A stretch of 34,517 nt of DNA from Phycisphaerae bacterium. Lineage in GTDB: Bacteria > Planctomycetota > Phycisphaerae > SM23-33. The position numbers and the translations under genes are program-made. Each line of letters begins with the position of its first letter. The first letter of the stretch is position 1. The stretch is from NCBI GenBank assembly GCA_003551645.1, contig PUND01000099.1, positions 1 through 34,517 on the forward strand. The letters run 5' to 3'. The notes under the pieces are model-generated. The model was not told the origin of the DNA. It searched no databases and saw nothing but the letters and a program-made list of their open reading frames with translations. Positions 24,475-33,173 of the stretch are shown piece by piece.

Positions 24475-25950
24475 ATGAACTTTATTCGAGAAAACATGGT
24501 GCTGATGATAATCGCCGGCGTGGTTGTGGTAGTCGGCGGCGGGCTGCTGTTCATCGGCCGTTCCTGGGGCAGCGAAGTCCGGGACCTGGTCGATGAGCGG
24601 GACGAGCTGTCGCGCAACCTCCAACGCCAGGCCGGCGGCGAGCGGATAAGCCCGGATAAGATTGAGGCCAAACAGGCCAGCGTCGAGCGGCTGAAAGAGC
24701 AGGCCGACGCCGCGGCCGCCGAGACCATGGAATGGAACCGGCGCGATTACGAGATTATTAAGCTTACCGCCGGAGACCGCGAGGTGCCCGCATTTCCCCT
24801 CGACTCTGACCTCTACAGGGAGTACGGCCTGCGGTACAAGTTCATGCTGGCTTACAACGACTCGCTGGGTTCCCTGGTGGAGCCGCTTCGAGTCACCCGG
24901 CCAGCCACGCCGGAGCAGATCGAGTCCCGGGCCGTCCTCTGGGAGGAGCATATCCAGGACCAGCCGGATGCCGACGAGCAGCCGCAGCAGCAACCGGAGT
25001 ATGATCGGCGTCAGATGGACGATGATTTCATTCGTGACCGTGGCCGCCGCACTCAGCAGGCCGGCAGAACCTCCGACTCGGACATCGATGTCAGCGACCA
25101 GGCCCGCGCCTATGCGGTCCACGATGCCATGCGTCAACAGGCCCAGGCCGGGCTGATTTACCTCAGCCCCGAGGATGCCCTGCACAACCTGCTGCCCGAA
25201 CAAGCGGTCAGCCGGGCCGCCCTGACCGACGAGCTGCTCTGGCAGGCGCAGGTGAACCTGTGGGTTCAGCAGGACATCCTGAGTGCGATTAACGACACCA
25301 ACGAATCTTTCATAATTGAAGCCGGCGGCGACCCCGACGTGGCGGGAGTATTCGACTCGGCAGTCAAGCGGCTTGTCAGTATAACGGTTGAGCCGCATTA
25401 CTACGGTGCCGAGACGCAGCCCGGGAGGTCCAGGTCGGGCGGTGATTTCGACCGGGGCAGAAGCGCCGCTAGAGCCGACACGGCCCGGCCGACGGCCGCC
25501 CCGCAAGTAGCCCCTACGCTGACCGGCCGGGTGACCAACGACAGGTACGAGGTGGTGCAGTACAGTTTCACCGTAGTCATGCGGCCTGAGCAGAAGGTCC
25601 GACTGATGGAGAAGCTGATGAGCCGCAACTGCCACGCGGTCCTTGAGCGGCGGGTCGGTCCGGTCGCAGCACCGGATGGACAGCAGTCCGGCCGTTCGCA
25701 GGACGAGGGGCTTTATGAATACGGGCCGGCCCCGGTGCGGCAGGTGACGTTCAAGGGCGAATTGCTGCTTATGGTCCCTTGGACTCGCGGCCAGTGGGAC
25801 GACGAGGCGGATGCGTGGCGCGAGGATAGTCCGCCCCTGACCCCGGTGGATGTTCTGCGACAGATACCCGAAGAAGCCCTGCGCGATGAGGACATGCGTC
25901 GCGTCCGGGACGAAAGCGGCGGCGACACGGCCGCTGCGGGCCTTCGGTAA
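24475..25950 (+). CDS. Single-pass membrane protein at the PilO position (Amuc_1100-like)
   Basis: The 491-residue protein has a short cytoplasmic end, one membrane helix (about 8-27), a coiled coil (about 33-85) and a large periplasmic region. That region has a disordered Gln/Arg/Asp-rich stretch (about 160-210) and another Arg/Ser/Ala-rich one (about 315-350). The topology and coiled coil match PilO/GspM, and its place directly after the PilM-PilN fusion is the pilO place. In Akkermansia the equivalent slot is held by Amuc_1100. I infer relation by position and topology only; I do not see clear sequence identity. The start is set by GGGAGGAA at 24461-24468. Confidence 0.7.
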   Translation: MNFIRENMVLMIIAGVVVVVGGGLLFIGRSWGSEVRDLVDERDELSRNLQRQAGGERISPDKIEAKQASVERLKEQADAAAAETMEWNRRDYEIIKLTAGDREVPAFPLDSDLYREYGLRYKFMLAYNDSLGSLVEPLRVTRPATPEQIESRAVLWEEHIQDQPDADEQPQQQPEYDRRQMDDDFIRDRGRRTQQAGRTSDSDIDVSDQARAYAVHDAMRQQAQAGLIYLSPEDALHNLLPEQAVSRAALTDELLWQAQVNLWVQQDILSAINDTNESFIIEAGGDPDVAGVFDSAVKRLVSITVEPHYYGAETQPGRSRSGGDFDRGRSAARADTARPTAAPQVAPTLTGRVTNDRYEVVQYSFTVVMRPEQKVRLMEKLMSRNCHAVLERRVGPVAAPDGQQSGRSQDEGLYEYGPAPVRQVTFKGELLLMVPWTRGQWDDEADAWREDSPPLTPVDVLRQIPEEALRDEDMRRVRDESGGDTAAAGLR

Positions 25951-25979
25951 GACGGCGAGTTTACGAGGAGTCCGGCGCA

Positions 25980-27725
25980 ATGGCCAAAAATAGCCCGCTT
26001 GAAATGATCGAGCAGCACGTAGAGAAGGGCGTGCTGGTTTTGATGGCGCTGCTGTTCCTTGTCGTGCTGGCGAGGTGGGGACTGTCTTCGCCAAGGCGGA
26101 TAGAGGTAATCAGCGGCCCCGGCGCGCGGACCGAAGCCGCCTCGCCGTCCGAGGCGGATGAGTTTCTGCGCCGCGCCGCCGCGGATATCCGGCGAATGCA
26201 CGAAGAGGCCGATCCTGAACCGGACCTGCAACCGGACCTGGCCGATAGGATCCAACGCTACCGTCGGCCGCGGCTGGAGGATTATTATCACGACGTAACG
26301 GTTGCGCAGCCGAGGCGGTGGGTCGAACTGCCGATGCTGGGCCATGAGGAGGTCCAGGTAACGCTTGCGTCGCTGACCGAGGCGATCCCCGCGCCGTCGA
26401 ACCCGCGGGTCAACGTCGATCGTGTCCTGCCCTACCGGCAGGATCCGCAGGATCCGCAGGGTCCTCAGGAGACCTGGGTCTCGCACGTGGCGGCGGTTTA
26501 CCCGTGGGGAGAGCTTAGCAACAACTGGCAGCAGCGGCTTCGCGGGACTCGTGTGCCGCCGCGAGTGGTGGTGCTGGGTGTAGAAGCGGAAGTCCAGCAG
26601 CGCGGACCGGACGGGCAGTGGGCGGATGCGCGTACCGTCCAGGGCGTTGCCGCTGGTGGAGAAGACGGCCGACCCGGCGCGGTCAGTTGGGATGTGCCCG
26701 ACTATGACGGGACCAATGTCAATCAGGTCCGCCAGACCATAGAGCGCATCGTCAACGCCCAGAGGCAGTCGCCGAGGATCATTCAGCCGGAATACTGGCA
26801 TATATACTGGCCTTCGACTCGCGAGTGGGTCCCGTGGCGCGTCAACCTGCCGGAAACCCCGGTCAGCCGCATGGCCGAACCGGCTGACGCCGACGTTGCC
26901 GCCGTTGACCGGCGCGGCGATGCCGCCTTCAGGCAGGTCGCCGACCAGCCCGATGATGCAGACGATACCCCCACCCCGACTCCGGTGCCGCCGATCTCCA
27001 CGCAGATAGAGGGCGGCAACGTCCTGGTCTGGGTTCACGACGAAAGCCCGCAGAGCCGCCGGGCGTACCGGTATCGTGTGCGCCTCAGATTGCTGAATCC
27101 GCTGTACACGTGGGACGGTTATGTCGAGGATGCCGAGGACGCCCGCGAGCAGGCCGTTTACACGCCTTTCAGCGACTGGTCCGAGCCGCATGAAGTCGAT
27201 CCGGATGTTCGATTCTTCCTGATCGGCTCGCAGCCGCCTCAGCCCGACAGGGGCATCTCCGGACGTTTAGTCGTGGAGGTCTTCAGTCGCAGTTTCGGGC
27301 AGGTGGTCCGGCACCGTTTCACTTTGTCTCCGGGTGACAGCATAGGCGGAACCGATACGGTCGAGGTCATGAATCCGATAGAGGGCGAGGCCACCGAGGT
27401 CGAGGTGAATTTCACCACGGGCGCTGTGGCCGTGGATTTCGAATTCGACAGGGAAATCGAGTTCCTCGGACGGACCCGCACGACGGCCGAGTTGCTGTAT
27501 CTGGATGAAAGCGGACGAATGAACTCCCGGATACTGGCGGCGGATCGTGACTCAGAAGCATACAGGGAACAACGCAGTGCCGCTGAAGCAGCCGAAGCGG
27601 CCGACCCGGCCGACAGGCCCGAGCAGGAGCCGCGCCGACGGGACCGCTGGGAGGAAGACTTCCGGCGCGACCGCCAACGGGAAGAGGACTTCGACCGCCG
27701 CCGCATGCGAGAACAATTGCAGTGA
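25980..27725 (+). CDS. Single-pass membrane protein at the PilP position (Amuc_1099-like)
   Basis: The 581-residue protein has one membrane helix at about 16-32, then a long periplasmic part. A Pro/Gln tandem (DPQDPQGPQ) lies near 155-163, beta-rich segments extend through about 500, and a highly charged Arg/Glu tail runs from about 525 to 581. In pilMNOPQ operons this position encodes PilP, which docks the inner-membrane complex on the secretin. PilP is a much smaller lipoprotein, and no lipobox is seen here. In Akkermansia the slot is Amuc_1099. Function is inferred from position and topology. GAGGAG lies 9 bases before the ATG. A 222-base gap separates it from the secretin gene. Confidence 0.68.
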   Translation: MAKNSPLEMIEQHVEKGVLVLMALLFLVVLARWGLSSPRRIEVISGPGARTEAASPSEADEFLRRAAADIRRMHEEADPEPDLQPDLADRIQRYRRPRLEDYYHDVTVAQPRRWVELPMLGHEEVQVTLASLTEAIPAPSNPRVNVDRVLPYRQDPQDPQGPQETWVSHVAAVYPWGELSNNWQQRLRGTRVPPRVVVLGVEAEVQQRGPDGQWADARTVQGVAAGGEDGRPGAVSWDVPDYDGTNVNQVRQTIERIVNAQRQSPRIIQPEYWHIYWPSTREWVPWRVNLPETPVSRMAEPADADVAAVDRRGDAAFRQVADQPDDADDTPTPTPVPPISTQIEGGNVLVWVHDESPQSRRAYRYRVRLRLLNPLYTWDGYVEDAEDAREQAVYTPFSDWSEPHEVDPDVRFFLIGSQPPQPDRGISGRLVVEVFSRSFGQVVRHRFTLSPGDSIGGTDTVEVMNPIEGEATEVEVNFTTGAVAVDFEFDREIEFLGRTRTTAELLYLDESGRMNSRILAADRDSEAYREQRSAAEAAEAADPADRPEQEPRRRDRWEEDFRRDRQREEDFDRRRMREQLQ

Positions 27726-27832
27726 TTTTTGCTCTTGCAATGCGGTAGTGGGCGCGTGTATTTTCTGCGAACTGGATAGCGCGGGGCGGCCGCTTAGGCC
27801 GAGGCCGCGCAAGCCGCACCCGCCGAGCCGGT

Positions 27833-27862
27833 GCAAACCGGAGACGATCCGGAAGACAAAGC
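27833..27862 (+). promoter_or_regulatory. GEMM-I-like (cyclic di-GMP) motif upstream of the secretin gene, tentative
   Basis: GCAAACC (27833-27839), a perfect 5-bp hairpin CCGGA/TCCGG with loop GACGA (27838-27852) and GACAAAGC (27855-27862) follow in the order seen in c-di-GMP-I riboswitches (GCAAACC, hairpin, GACGCAAAGC). The GNRA tetraloop is replaced by a five-base loop, and the second helix of the class is not clear. It lies 86 bases before the secretin start in a 222-base gap. Confidence 0.25.
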
Positions 27863-27947
27863 GGTCGGACCGTGCCGGCCGTTGATACCATAGACATCGC
27901 GCTCTCAGGGCAGAAGGTGAATAACGCCTTTTGAAAGGAGTTGAGCA

Positions 27948-30900
27948 GTGTTAGCTCTCCGTCGATCCCTTTGCTTGGCCTTTTCGCTGGCCTTGCTACT
28001 GTCGTTGAGTTCTCTGGTGTCGGCCCAGGACGCCGACGCGGACCAGGCCCGACAAATGCTTGAAGAGGGCATCTCCGAGTATGAGGCCCTCGAGTTCGAC
28101 CAGGCAAGAGACACGCTGATGCAGGTGGAGGCCGCCGCGCTTTCCGCCGATGAGCGTGAACTTCTGGACGAGTATCTGCGGATGACGAATACCGGTATCC
28201 GCAGGCAGGCGTCCGCTACGGAGGCGTTCGAGGCCGCCCAGCTCGCTCTGGAGCGAGGCGACCTTTCGTCGGCGGAGGCCGGCTTCACCGTCGCGGCCGA
28301 AAGCGAGTATGTGCAGGCCGAGATCCGGCAGGAGGCCGAGGAGCAGCTCGCCCTTGTGCATGAACGCCGCGAGCAACAACAGGACGCCGAGGCCGACATC
28401 GAACCGGACATCGACGAGCTTATTCCGGAAGGCGAGCCCCAGCCGCTGGAAGATGCCCCGGCGCCGGATCCGGACGAACCCATTGACGATCCGGATGAGA
28501 ACGACGTTCCGCTAGACATTGAAGACCCCGACGAGATTGAAGTTCCAGACGACGTTGAAGTTCCGGATGACGTTGACCCGGTGGGCCCCGCTGATGTCGA
28601 TCCGACCGAGCCGGTGGAAGTCGATCCGGTTCCGCCGCTGGAGCCGCGCGTTGCGGACGATCCGGTGGTCTCCCGGCTTCAGCAGAGGCGTCGGTTGGCC
28701 AAGCAGCAGGCGGACCTGGAATATGAACGGGCGATGCGCCGCAGTCGCGAAGCGCTGGCCGTGGCGGACTCCGCCGCGGAATTCGACAGCGCCACCGAGC
28801 ACGCCCGGGTAGCCCGCGACGTTGTCGAGCGGAACAGGGAGCTTTTTACCCCCGAGGAGTACCGGGAGCGGACAGAGCAGGCCGAAGACCAGATCGAGCA
28901 CATTCGCAGGCAGCGCGACGACTGGGCCAGAGAGCAGGCCCGTGAGCGGCAAAGGGAGCTTATCCGGCTCCAGGAGGAGCGCGAGCGGCGAGAGGCCCGG
29001 CAGCGGCAAGAGAAGATTGAGACGCTCAGGGAGCGGGTGCGATCGCTAGAGAGACAGCAGCAGTATTACCAGGCGCTGGATACGGTCGAGCAGATACTCC
29101 GGCTGGACCCCGAGGACACCTGGGCGGTTTACCGACAGGACTGGCTCCAGACGCTGGTGCTCGTGGACGACCAGGACTTCATCGAAGACCGCGCGCTGCA
29201 TCAGGAGCAGCAACTGATGCTGGACGTGCAGCGTTCGGCGATTCCGTGGCACGAGCTGCTGAGATACCCTCGCGACTGGAAAGAGCTGACCGCCAGGCGG
29301 GAGGGTGTGGAAGCCGAGATGACCGCCGAGGCCGAGCGGGACCGCATCGTCCGCCAGCAGATGAGGGACCTGATGCTTCAGAGGATAGATTTCGACGCCA
29401 TCGCCTTCAGCGATGTGGTCGATTTCCTCAGGGAGGTCTCCGGCCTGAATATCTACGTCAACTGGAACGCCCTGCAGAAGGTCGGCGTTGACAGGACGGT
29501 GCCGATCAATGTCCAGCTCAGGAACGTCACGTTCGAGCGGGTCCTGCGGACAGTGCTGGACGACGCCGGCGGCATCGCCGCGGAGCTGGAATACACTATC
29601 GAAGACGGCGTCGTAACCGTATCCACTGAGGAAGAGCTTGCCCGCAGGACGGTAACTCGCGTCTATGACGTAATGGACCTCGTCCACCCGATTCCCGATC
29701 ACGCCGCACCGGACGTGCAACTTGGCCGGGTCGAAGCTAACGGCCGTGCGCCGGGCAATGGAAACGGGTTGTGGGGCAACGGCGCGGTCAACGGAAACGA
29801 CGCGCCGGGGCGTGGCGAGATGATTGAGGGGATCATCACGCTTATCGAAGAGACCATCGATCCCTATTCCTGGCGGCCGACCGGCGATGTCGGGGCTATT
29901 CGGGAACTGGGCGGGCAGCTTGTTATAACTCAGACTCCCCGGAACCATCAGTCCATCGTCAGCTTGTTGGGCCAGCTTCGCGAGGCCGCCCAGTTGCAGA
30001 TATCCATTGAGGCGCGGTTCATAAGCGTCAGCACGAGCTATCTCAACAGGATCGGCGTGAACCTGGACTTCTACTTCAACCTCGCCTCGCCGCTGGGCTC
30101 GGACACCGCGGTCGATCCGTGGACCGGGGCGGAGGTCCCGCTCATAGGGCCTGGTTCGGGCTGGGGACCGGGCGGCTTCAGCTCCTCGAGGTTCACGCCC
30201 ATACGTGCCGGGCGTGTCACTTCCGAGTGGACCGGCGCTGTCTCTTCGGGTGTTCCGGGCAGCATTGCGGGGGCGGTTACCCCGTTCCAGATTGCGGGTA
30301 CTTTTCTTGACGACATCCAGGTTAATTTCCTCCTCGAGGCCGTGCAGGCCCACGAGGGTTCGCGTACGCTGAACGCCCCGCGGGTGACCATGCTCAGCGG
30401 GCAGCGTGCCAACGTGGCCATCACCCAGCAAATCCGGTACGTCGAGGATGTTGCCGTGGACCGCGAAACCGTTGATCTGGACAACGGCGACCAGCCGATT
30501 ACCACCTTCGACTACGACTTCCAGACGCTGGAGTTTGGTACCGTGCTGGATGTGCGTGGTACGGTCTCGGCGGACAGACGTTACGTGACGCTGAACCTCA
30601 GCCCGCAGATTACCGACGTGATCGGCTTCGACACCTTCGTCATCGGTTTCGACCCCACAACCGGGGAGGAGATAATAACCCAGCAGCCGAGGGTCTCCAG
30701 ACAGGGTGTCCAGACCACGGTGACAGTCCCCGACGGCGGCACGCTCATGATCGGCGGGCAGAAGATGGCTGGGAAAACTGAGCGAGAGCAGGGCGTGCCT
30801 CTGCTGAGCAAGATTCCCGTCATCAACCGTGCGTTTACCAATCGCGCGGAGGTCCGCGACGAATACTCGCTGCTGATCCTCGTCAAGCCCAAGATCATAA

Positions 30901-30959
30901 TCCGCGACGAGGCCGAGCAGAGAGAGGAACTCTGGCAGGAAGACCCGATGCTGCCGTGA
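27948..30959 (+). CDS. Secretin outer-membrane channel (PilQ/Amuc_1098-like) with long N-terminal extension
   Basis: This 1003-residue protein forms the outer-membrane ring of the system. A signal peptide (1-26) is followed by TPR-like helices (30-145) and an acidic Asp/Pro/Glu linker (148-235). A charged coiled coil (240-370) and more helices to about 470 come next. An STN/N0 domain (about 478-562) and an N1-like domain with a Gly/Asn insert (597-623) precede the secretin core (about 686-985). The core carries the usual VPDGGTLMIGG and PLLSKIPVINRAF motifs (927-963). The extension before N0 is far longer than in PilQ. The start is GTG with AAGGAG 7 bases upstream. It lies at the pilQ position of the operon. 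Confidence 0.9.
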   Translation: MLALRRSLCLAFSLALLLSLSSLVSAQDADADQARQMLEEGISEYEALEFDQARDTLMQVEAAALSADERELLDEYLRMTNTGIRRQASATEAFEAAQLALERGDLSSAEAGFTVAAESEYVQAEIRQEAEEQLALVHERREQQQDAEADIEPDIDELIPEGEPQPLEDAPAPDPDEPIDDPDENDVPLDIEDPDEIEVPDDVEVPDDVDPVGPADVDPTEPVEVDPVPPLEPRVADDPVVSRLQQRRRLAKQQADLEYERAMRRSREALAVADSAAEFDSATEHARVARDVVERNRELFTPEEYRERTEQAEDQIEHIRRQRDDWAREQARERQRELIRLQEERERREARQRQEKIETLRERVRSLERQQQYYQALDTVEQILRLDPEDTWAVYRQDWLQTLVLVDDQDFIEDRALHQEQQLMLDVQRSAIPWHELLRYPRDWKELTARREGVEAEMTAEAERDRIVRQQMRDLMLQRIDFDAIAFSDVVDFLREVSGLNIYVNWNALQKVGVDRTVPINVQLRNVTFERVLRTVLDDAGGIAAELEYTIEDGVVTVSTEEELARRTVTRVYDVMDLVHPIPDHAAPDVQLGRVEANGRAPGNGNGLWGNGAVNGNDAPGRGEMIEGIITLIEETIDPYSWRPTGDVGAIRELGGQLVITQTPRNHQSIVSLLGQLREAAQLQISIEARFISVSTSYLNRIGVNLDFYFNLASPLGSDTAVDPWTGAEVPLIGPGSGWGPGGFSSSRFTPIRAGRVTSEWTGAVSSGVPGSIAGAVTPFQIAGTFLDDIQVNFLLEAVQAHEGSRTLNAPRVTMLSGQRANVAITQQIRYVEDVAVDRETVDLDNGDQPITTFDYDFQTLEFGTVLDVRGTVSADRRYVTLNLSPQITDVIGFDTFVIGFDPTTGEEIITQQPRVSRQGVQTTVTVPDGGTLMIGGQKMAGKTEREQGVPLLSKIPVINRAFTNRAEVRDEYSLLILVKPKIIIRDEAEQREELWQEDPMLP
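28539..28574. repeat. 18-base direct repeat within the secretin acidic linker
   Basis: GAAGTTCCAGACGACGTT and GAAGTTCCGGATGACGTT stand in tandem with two changed bases and encode two copies of EVPDDV. The linker probably grew by repeat expansion. Confidence 0.75.
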
Positions 30960-30990
30960 CGCATCGGCGCACATTAAAGCAAGTACACAA

Positions 30991-31024
30991 CGGGCCGCAT
31001 GCCTCCGGACGGGCGCGCGGCCCG
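30991..31024 (+). terminator. Hairpin between the secretin and YdjY genes
   Basis: CGGGCCGC (30991-30998) and GCGGCCCG (31017-31024) pair perfectly, and ACA/TGT extend the stem beyond one mismatch. The hairpin begins 32 bases after the secretin stop codon, in a 216-base gap. There is no U-tract, so it may attenuate or protect transcripts rather than terminate them. Confidence 0.4.
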
Positions 31025-31175
31025 CTGTACATGTATGAAGGCCGTATGGCGGGAGCCAAGACCAGTTTGGTCGCAGCTGGAATTGCGGCCAACGGCTCGG
31101 CCGGCCGGCTGTCTGTTGAACCAGGAAGCAACGGCGGCGGTACAAAACACTAAGAGCATTACTCGGAAGGTGAGT

Positions 31176-32336
31176 ATGAAAGCTTATATGGCGATGGCTC
31201 TGGCACTGACGGCGGTTGCCGGCGGTATGCCGGCACTGGCCGAGCAGGCGGCGCCGGCGGAGGACAGTGAGCTTGTCAAACTGCCCCATCTTACGGTCGA
31301 TACCTCCGCCCGACGGATAGTCATGGATACCGCGGTGTCGCTGCGTGAGGGGTTCCTGGAGCACCTGGTGTGCAAGGTGGGCACCAAGGAGTATGAGAGC
31401 ATTCTGCACACCGAGGCCGAGGCGGCGCACCTCCACGCGGCGCTGCTGATGCTCGACCTGACACCCGGCAAGCCGGCCGAGTGGGTCGAAGTGGGTGATG
31501 AAGCCAGGGTACTTCCGCCGCGAGGCGGGGAAGTGACCATCAAGGTACGGTGGAAGGACAGTTCCGGCGAACAGCGGGAGGCCCCGGCCGGATATTGGCT
31601 CAAGCCCGACCGCGACGTGGGGCCGCCCGGCCGCTGGGTGTTTGTCGGTTCGGAGGTGTTTCCCGACGGGCGATACTGGGCCGATGTTGACGGAGACGTG
31701 ATAACGGTCGCCAACTTCGATTCGGCCGTGCTGGATGTGCCCTTCGAGAGCACCGACGACGACGAGATGCTGCTGTACGAGGCCCATACCGAGCGCATCC
31801 CGCCGAAGGGCACGCCGGTTGAGGTCATCATCGAGCCGGTGGAGGGTGCCGAATCGGCCGACCACGCCCGCGCGCTGCTGGAGATCGACGGCGACGGGCG
31901 GCTGCAAATCGACGGCGAGGACATCTCCGCTGACGATCTCAGCGACTGGGCCGAGGCCTTCAGGCGCCGCCACTCCAGGCCCCGTGTGGTTATCCGGCCC
32001 GATCCGGAGGCGATGATGTGGGATGTTACGCGCGCACGCTCGGAGCTTCGGTTCGGGGGCGTGCGCGACTTCGACCTGCGGTATCGTTCCGGCGATGCGC
32101 GTGTGGTGCCGCGAACGTCCGAACAGGTCGGCAGCATGCTCGACCGGTGGCGCGAGAGGTTCTCGAACCCGCAAGACTTCATCCGCGACCCCGGCGAGGA
32201 ATCCGAGGAGATACTTGAACGCGTCAACAGCCGTATCGAACGCCTGGAAACGCACCGGGACCTGCTTGAGCAATACGCCGAGCAACTCGAGGTTATGCGG
32301 GCCGACTACAAGGCGGCCGCCGAGGAGGCCGAATAG
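31176..32336 (+). CDS. YdjY-domain protein with an ExbD/TolR-like segment
   Basis: This 386-residue exported protein has a signal peptide at 1-22. Residues about 38-225 are a YdjY domain: GFLEHLVCKVGTKEYESIL (59-77) and the HAALLMLDL segment (87-95) follow E. coli YdjY closely. Residues about 235-303 read like the periplasmic domain of ExbD/TolR, with LQIDGEDISADDLSDWAEAF then RPRVVIRPDPEAMMWDVTRA. Residues 315-386 form a coiled coil. The start ATG at 31176 is set by GGAAGG 5 bases upstream; a longer frame from 30999 is rejected. It follows the secretin gene and precedes a membrane gene by 11 bases. The function of YdjY is not known. Confidence 0.78.
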   Translation: MKAYMAMALALTAVAGGMPALAEQAAPAEDSELVKLPHLTVDTSARRIVMDTAVSLREGFLEHLVCKVGTKEYESILHTEAEAAHLHAALLMLDLTPGKPAEWVEVGDEARVLPPRGGEVTIKVRWKDSSGEQREAPAGYWLKPDRDVGPPGRWVFVGSEVFPDGRYWADVDGDVITVANFDSAVLDVPFESTDDDEMLLYEAHTERIPPKGTPVEVIIEPVEGAESADHARALLEIDGDGRLQIDGEDISADDLSDWAEAFRRRHSRPRVVIRPDPEAMMWDVTRARSELRFGGVRDFDLRYRSGDARVVPRTSEQVGSMLDRWRERFSNPQDFIRDPGEESEEILERVNSRIERLETHRDLLEQYAEQLEVMRADYKAAAEEAE

Positions 32337-32347
32337 GCCGCCTATCG

Positions 32348-33115
32348 ATGGAGCCAATGGACCAGCCCAACGAAGCTGCACCCCGGCCCCGATCGCGATG
32401 GATTCGTGAGCTGTTCCGCGGCCATGGCCGGGCCGTGGTCCTGGCCGCCGCGGCCACGATCGCCGTGCAGGTCGGGGCCTTTATTGCGGCCAGGTGGGCC
32501 GGTATCCCACCGGCGCGGGCGTCGTCGGCCACGCTGGCCGTGGCGACGCTGTGGGTGGCCGTTGTCTCGGCGCCGCTGGCGTCGGCGGGTAAGACCGCGA
32601 TCGGTTCGCTGCTGCGGGGCGGCGTGGTGGTTGATGCCTCCATACCGGCGCTGGTGGTGCTGGCGGCCGCCGGACCGGTGACCGTTATCGAGGCGGTGAA
32701 GGTTTATCTGATACTGGCGGCCGTCGCCCTGTTCGCGGTTGCCCTGGTCCGCGTCGCGCGGACGGCACGGGGTCGCGGTGCGCTGGCGGTGACGGCATCG
32801 GTGTTGCTTTTTGTGCTCCTGGCCTCGCCGCTGTGGGTAGCCGGGCCGGCCGACGCGACGTCCGGGAACCTCAGTCGGGCCGTGGTCCGCTTCGCGGTGA
32901 CGGCCAACCCCTTCTACGCGGTCTCCTCGGCCGTGGTCGGGTCAACGGGGTTTGTCTGGCATCAGGCGCCTGTGATGTATCCGCTGACGTGGCTGGGCGA
33001 GCACCTGAGTTTTCCGCCGGTCCGGTGGCATCACACAGCGGTGCTCTATGGCTGTATCGCGGCAATCCTCGGCGGTGTGGCCATGGTTCGCGGCAAAGGC
33101 CGCACGGAGCCGTGA
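32348..33115 (+). CDS. Polytopic membrane protein, unknown
   Basis: This 255-residue protein has about six hydrophobic helices (about 28-49, 60-80, 98-137 as two, 146-165 and 230-248). A larger extracytoplasmic stretch at 166-229 contains NPFYAVSSAV and PVMYPLTWLGEHL, which look conserved rather than random. It has no motif I can assign. It begins 11 bases after the YdjY gene and is almost surely in the same transcript. The ATG at 32357, with GGAG 4 bases upstream, is an equally good start. It converges on the flavodiiron gene, separated by 58 bases that hold no clear terminator. Confidence 0.72.
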   Translation: MEPMDQPNEAAPRPRSRWIRELFRGHGRAVVLAAAATIAVQVGAFIAARWAGIPPARASSATLAVATLWVAVVSAPLASAGKTAIGSLLRGGVVVDASIPALVVLAAAGPVTVIEAVKVYLILAAVALFAVALVRVARTARGRGALAVTASVLLFVLLASPLWVAGPADATSGNLSRAVVRFAVTANPFYAVSSAVVGSTGFVWHQAPVMYPLTWLGEHLSFPPVRWHHTAVLYGCIAAILGGVAMVRGKGRTEP

Positions 33116-33173
33116 TCCCGCGCCCGGCCCGAACACAGGGCTGACGCCGCGTCCCTCCGCCGATGTGAGGGTT

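Noticed and set aside
24415-27191. Two long minus-strand frames under the PilO- and PilP-position genes
   Set aside because: Same shadow effect; no start signals and no recognisable motif, whereas the plus-strand genes have strong Shine-Dalgarno sites and membrane helices.
29046-32381. Minus-strand open frame of 1111 codons
   Set aside because: It lies antisense to the secretin and YdjY genes, which have clear domains and ribosome-binding sites. Long shadow frames are expected in GC-rich DNA.
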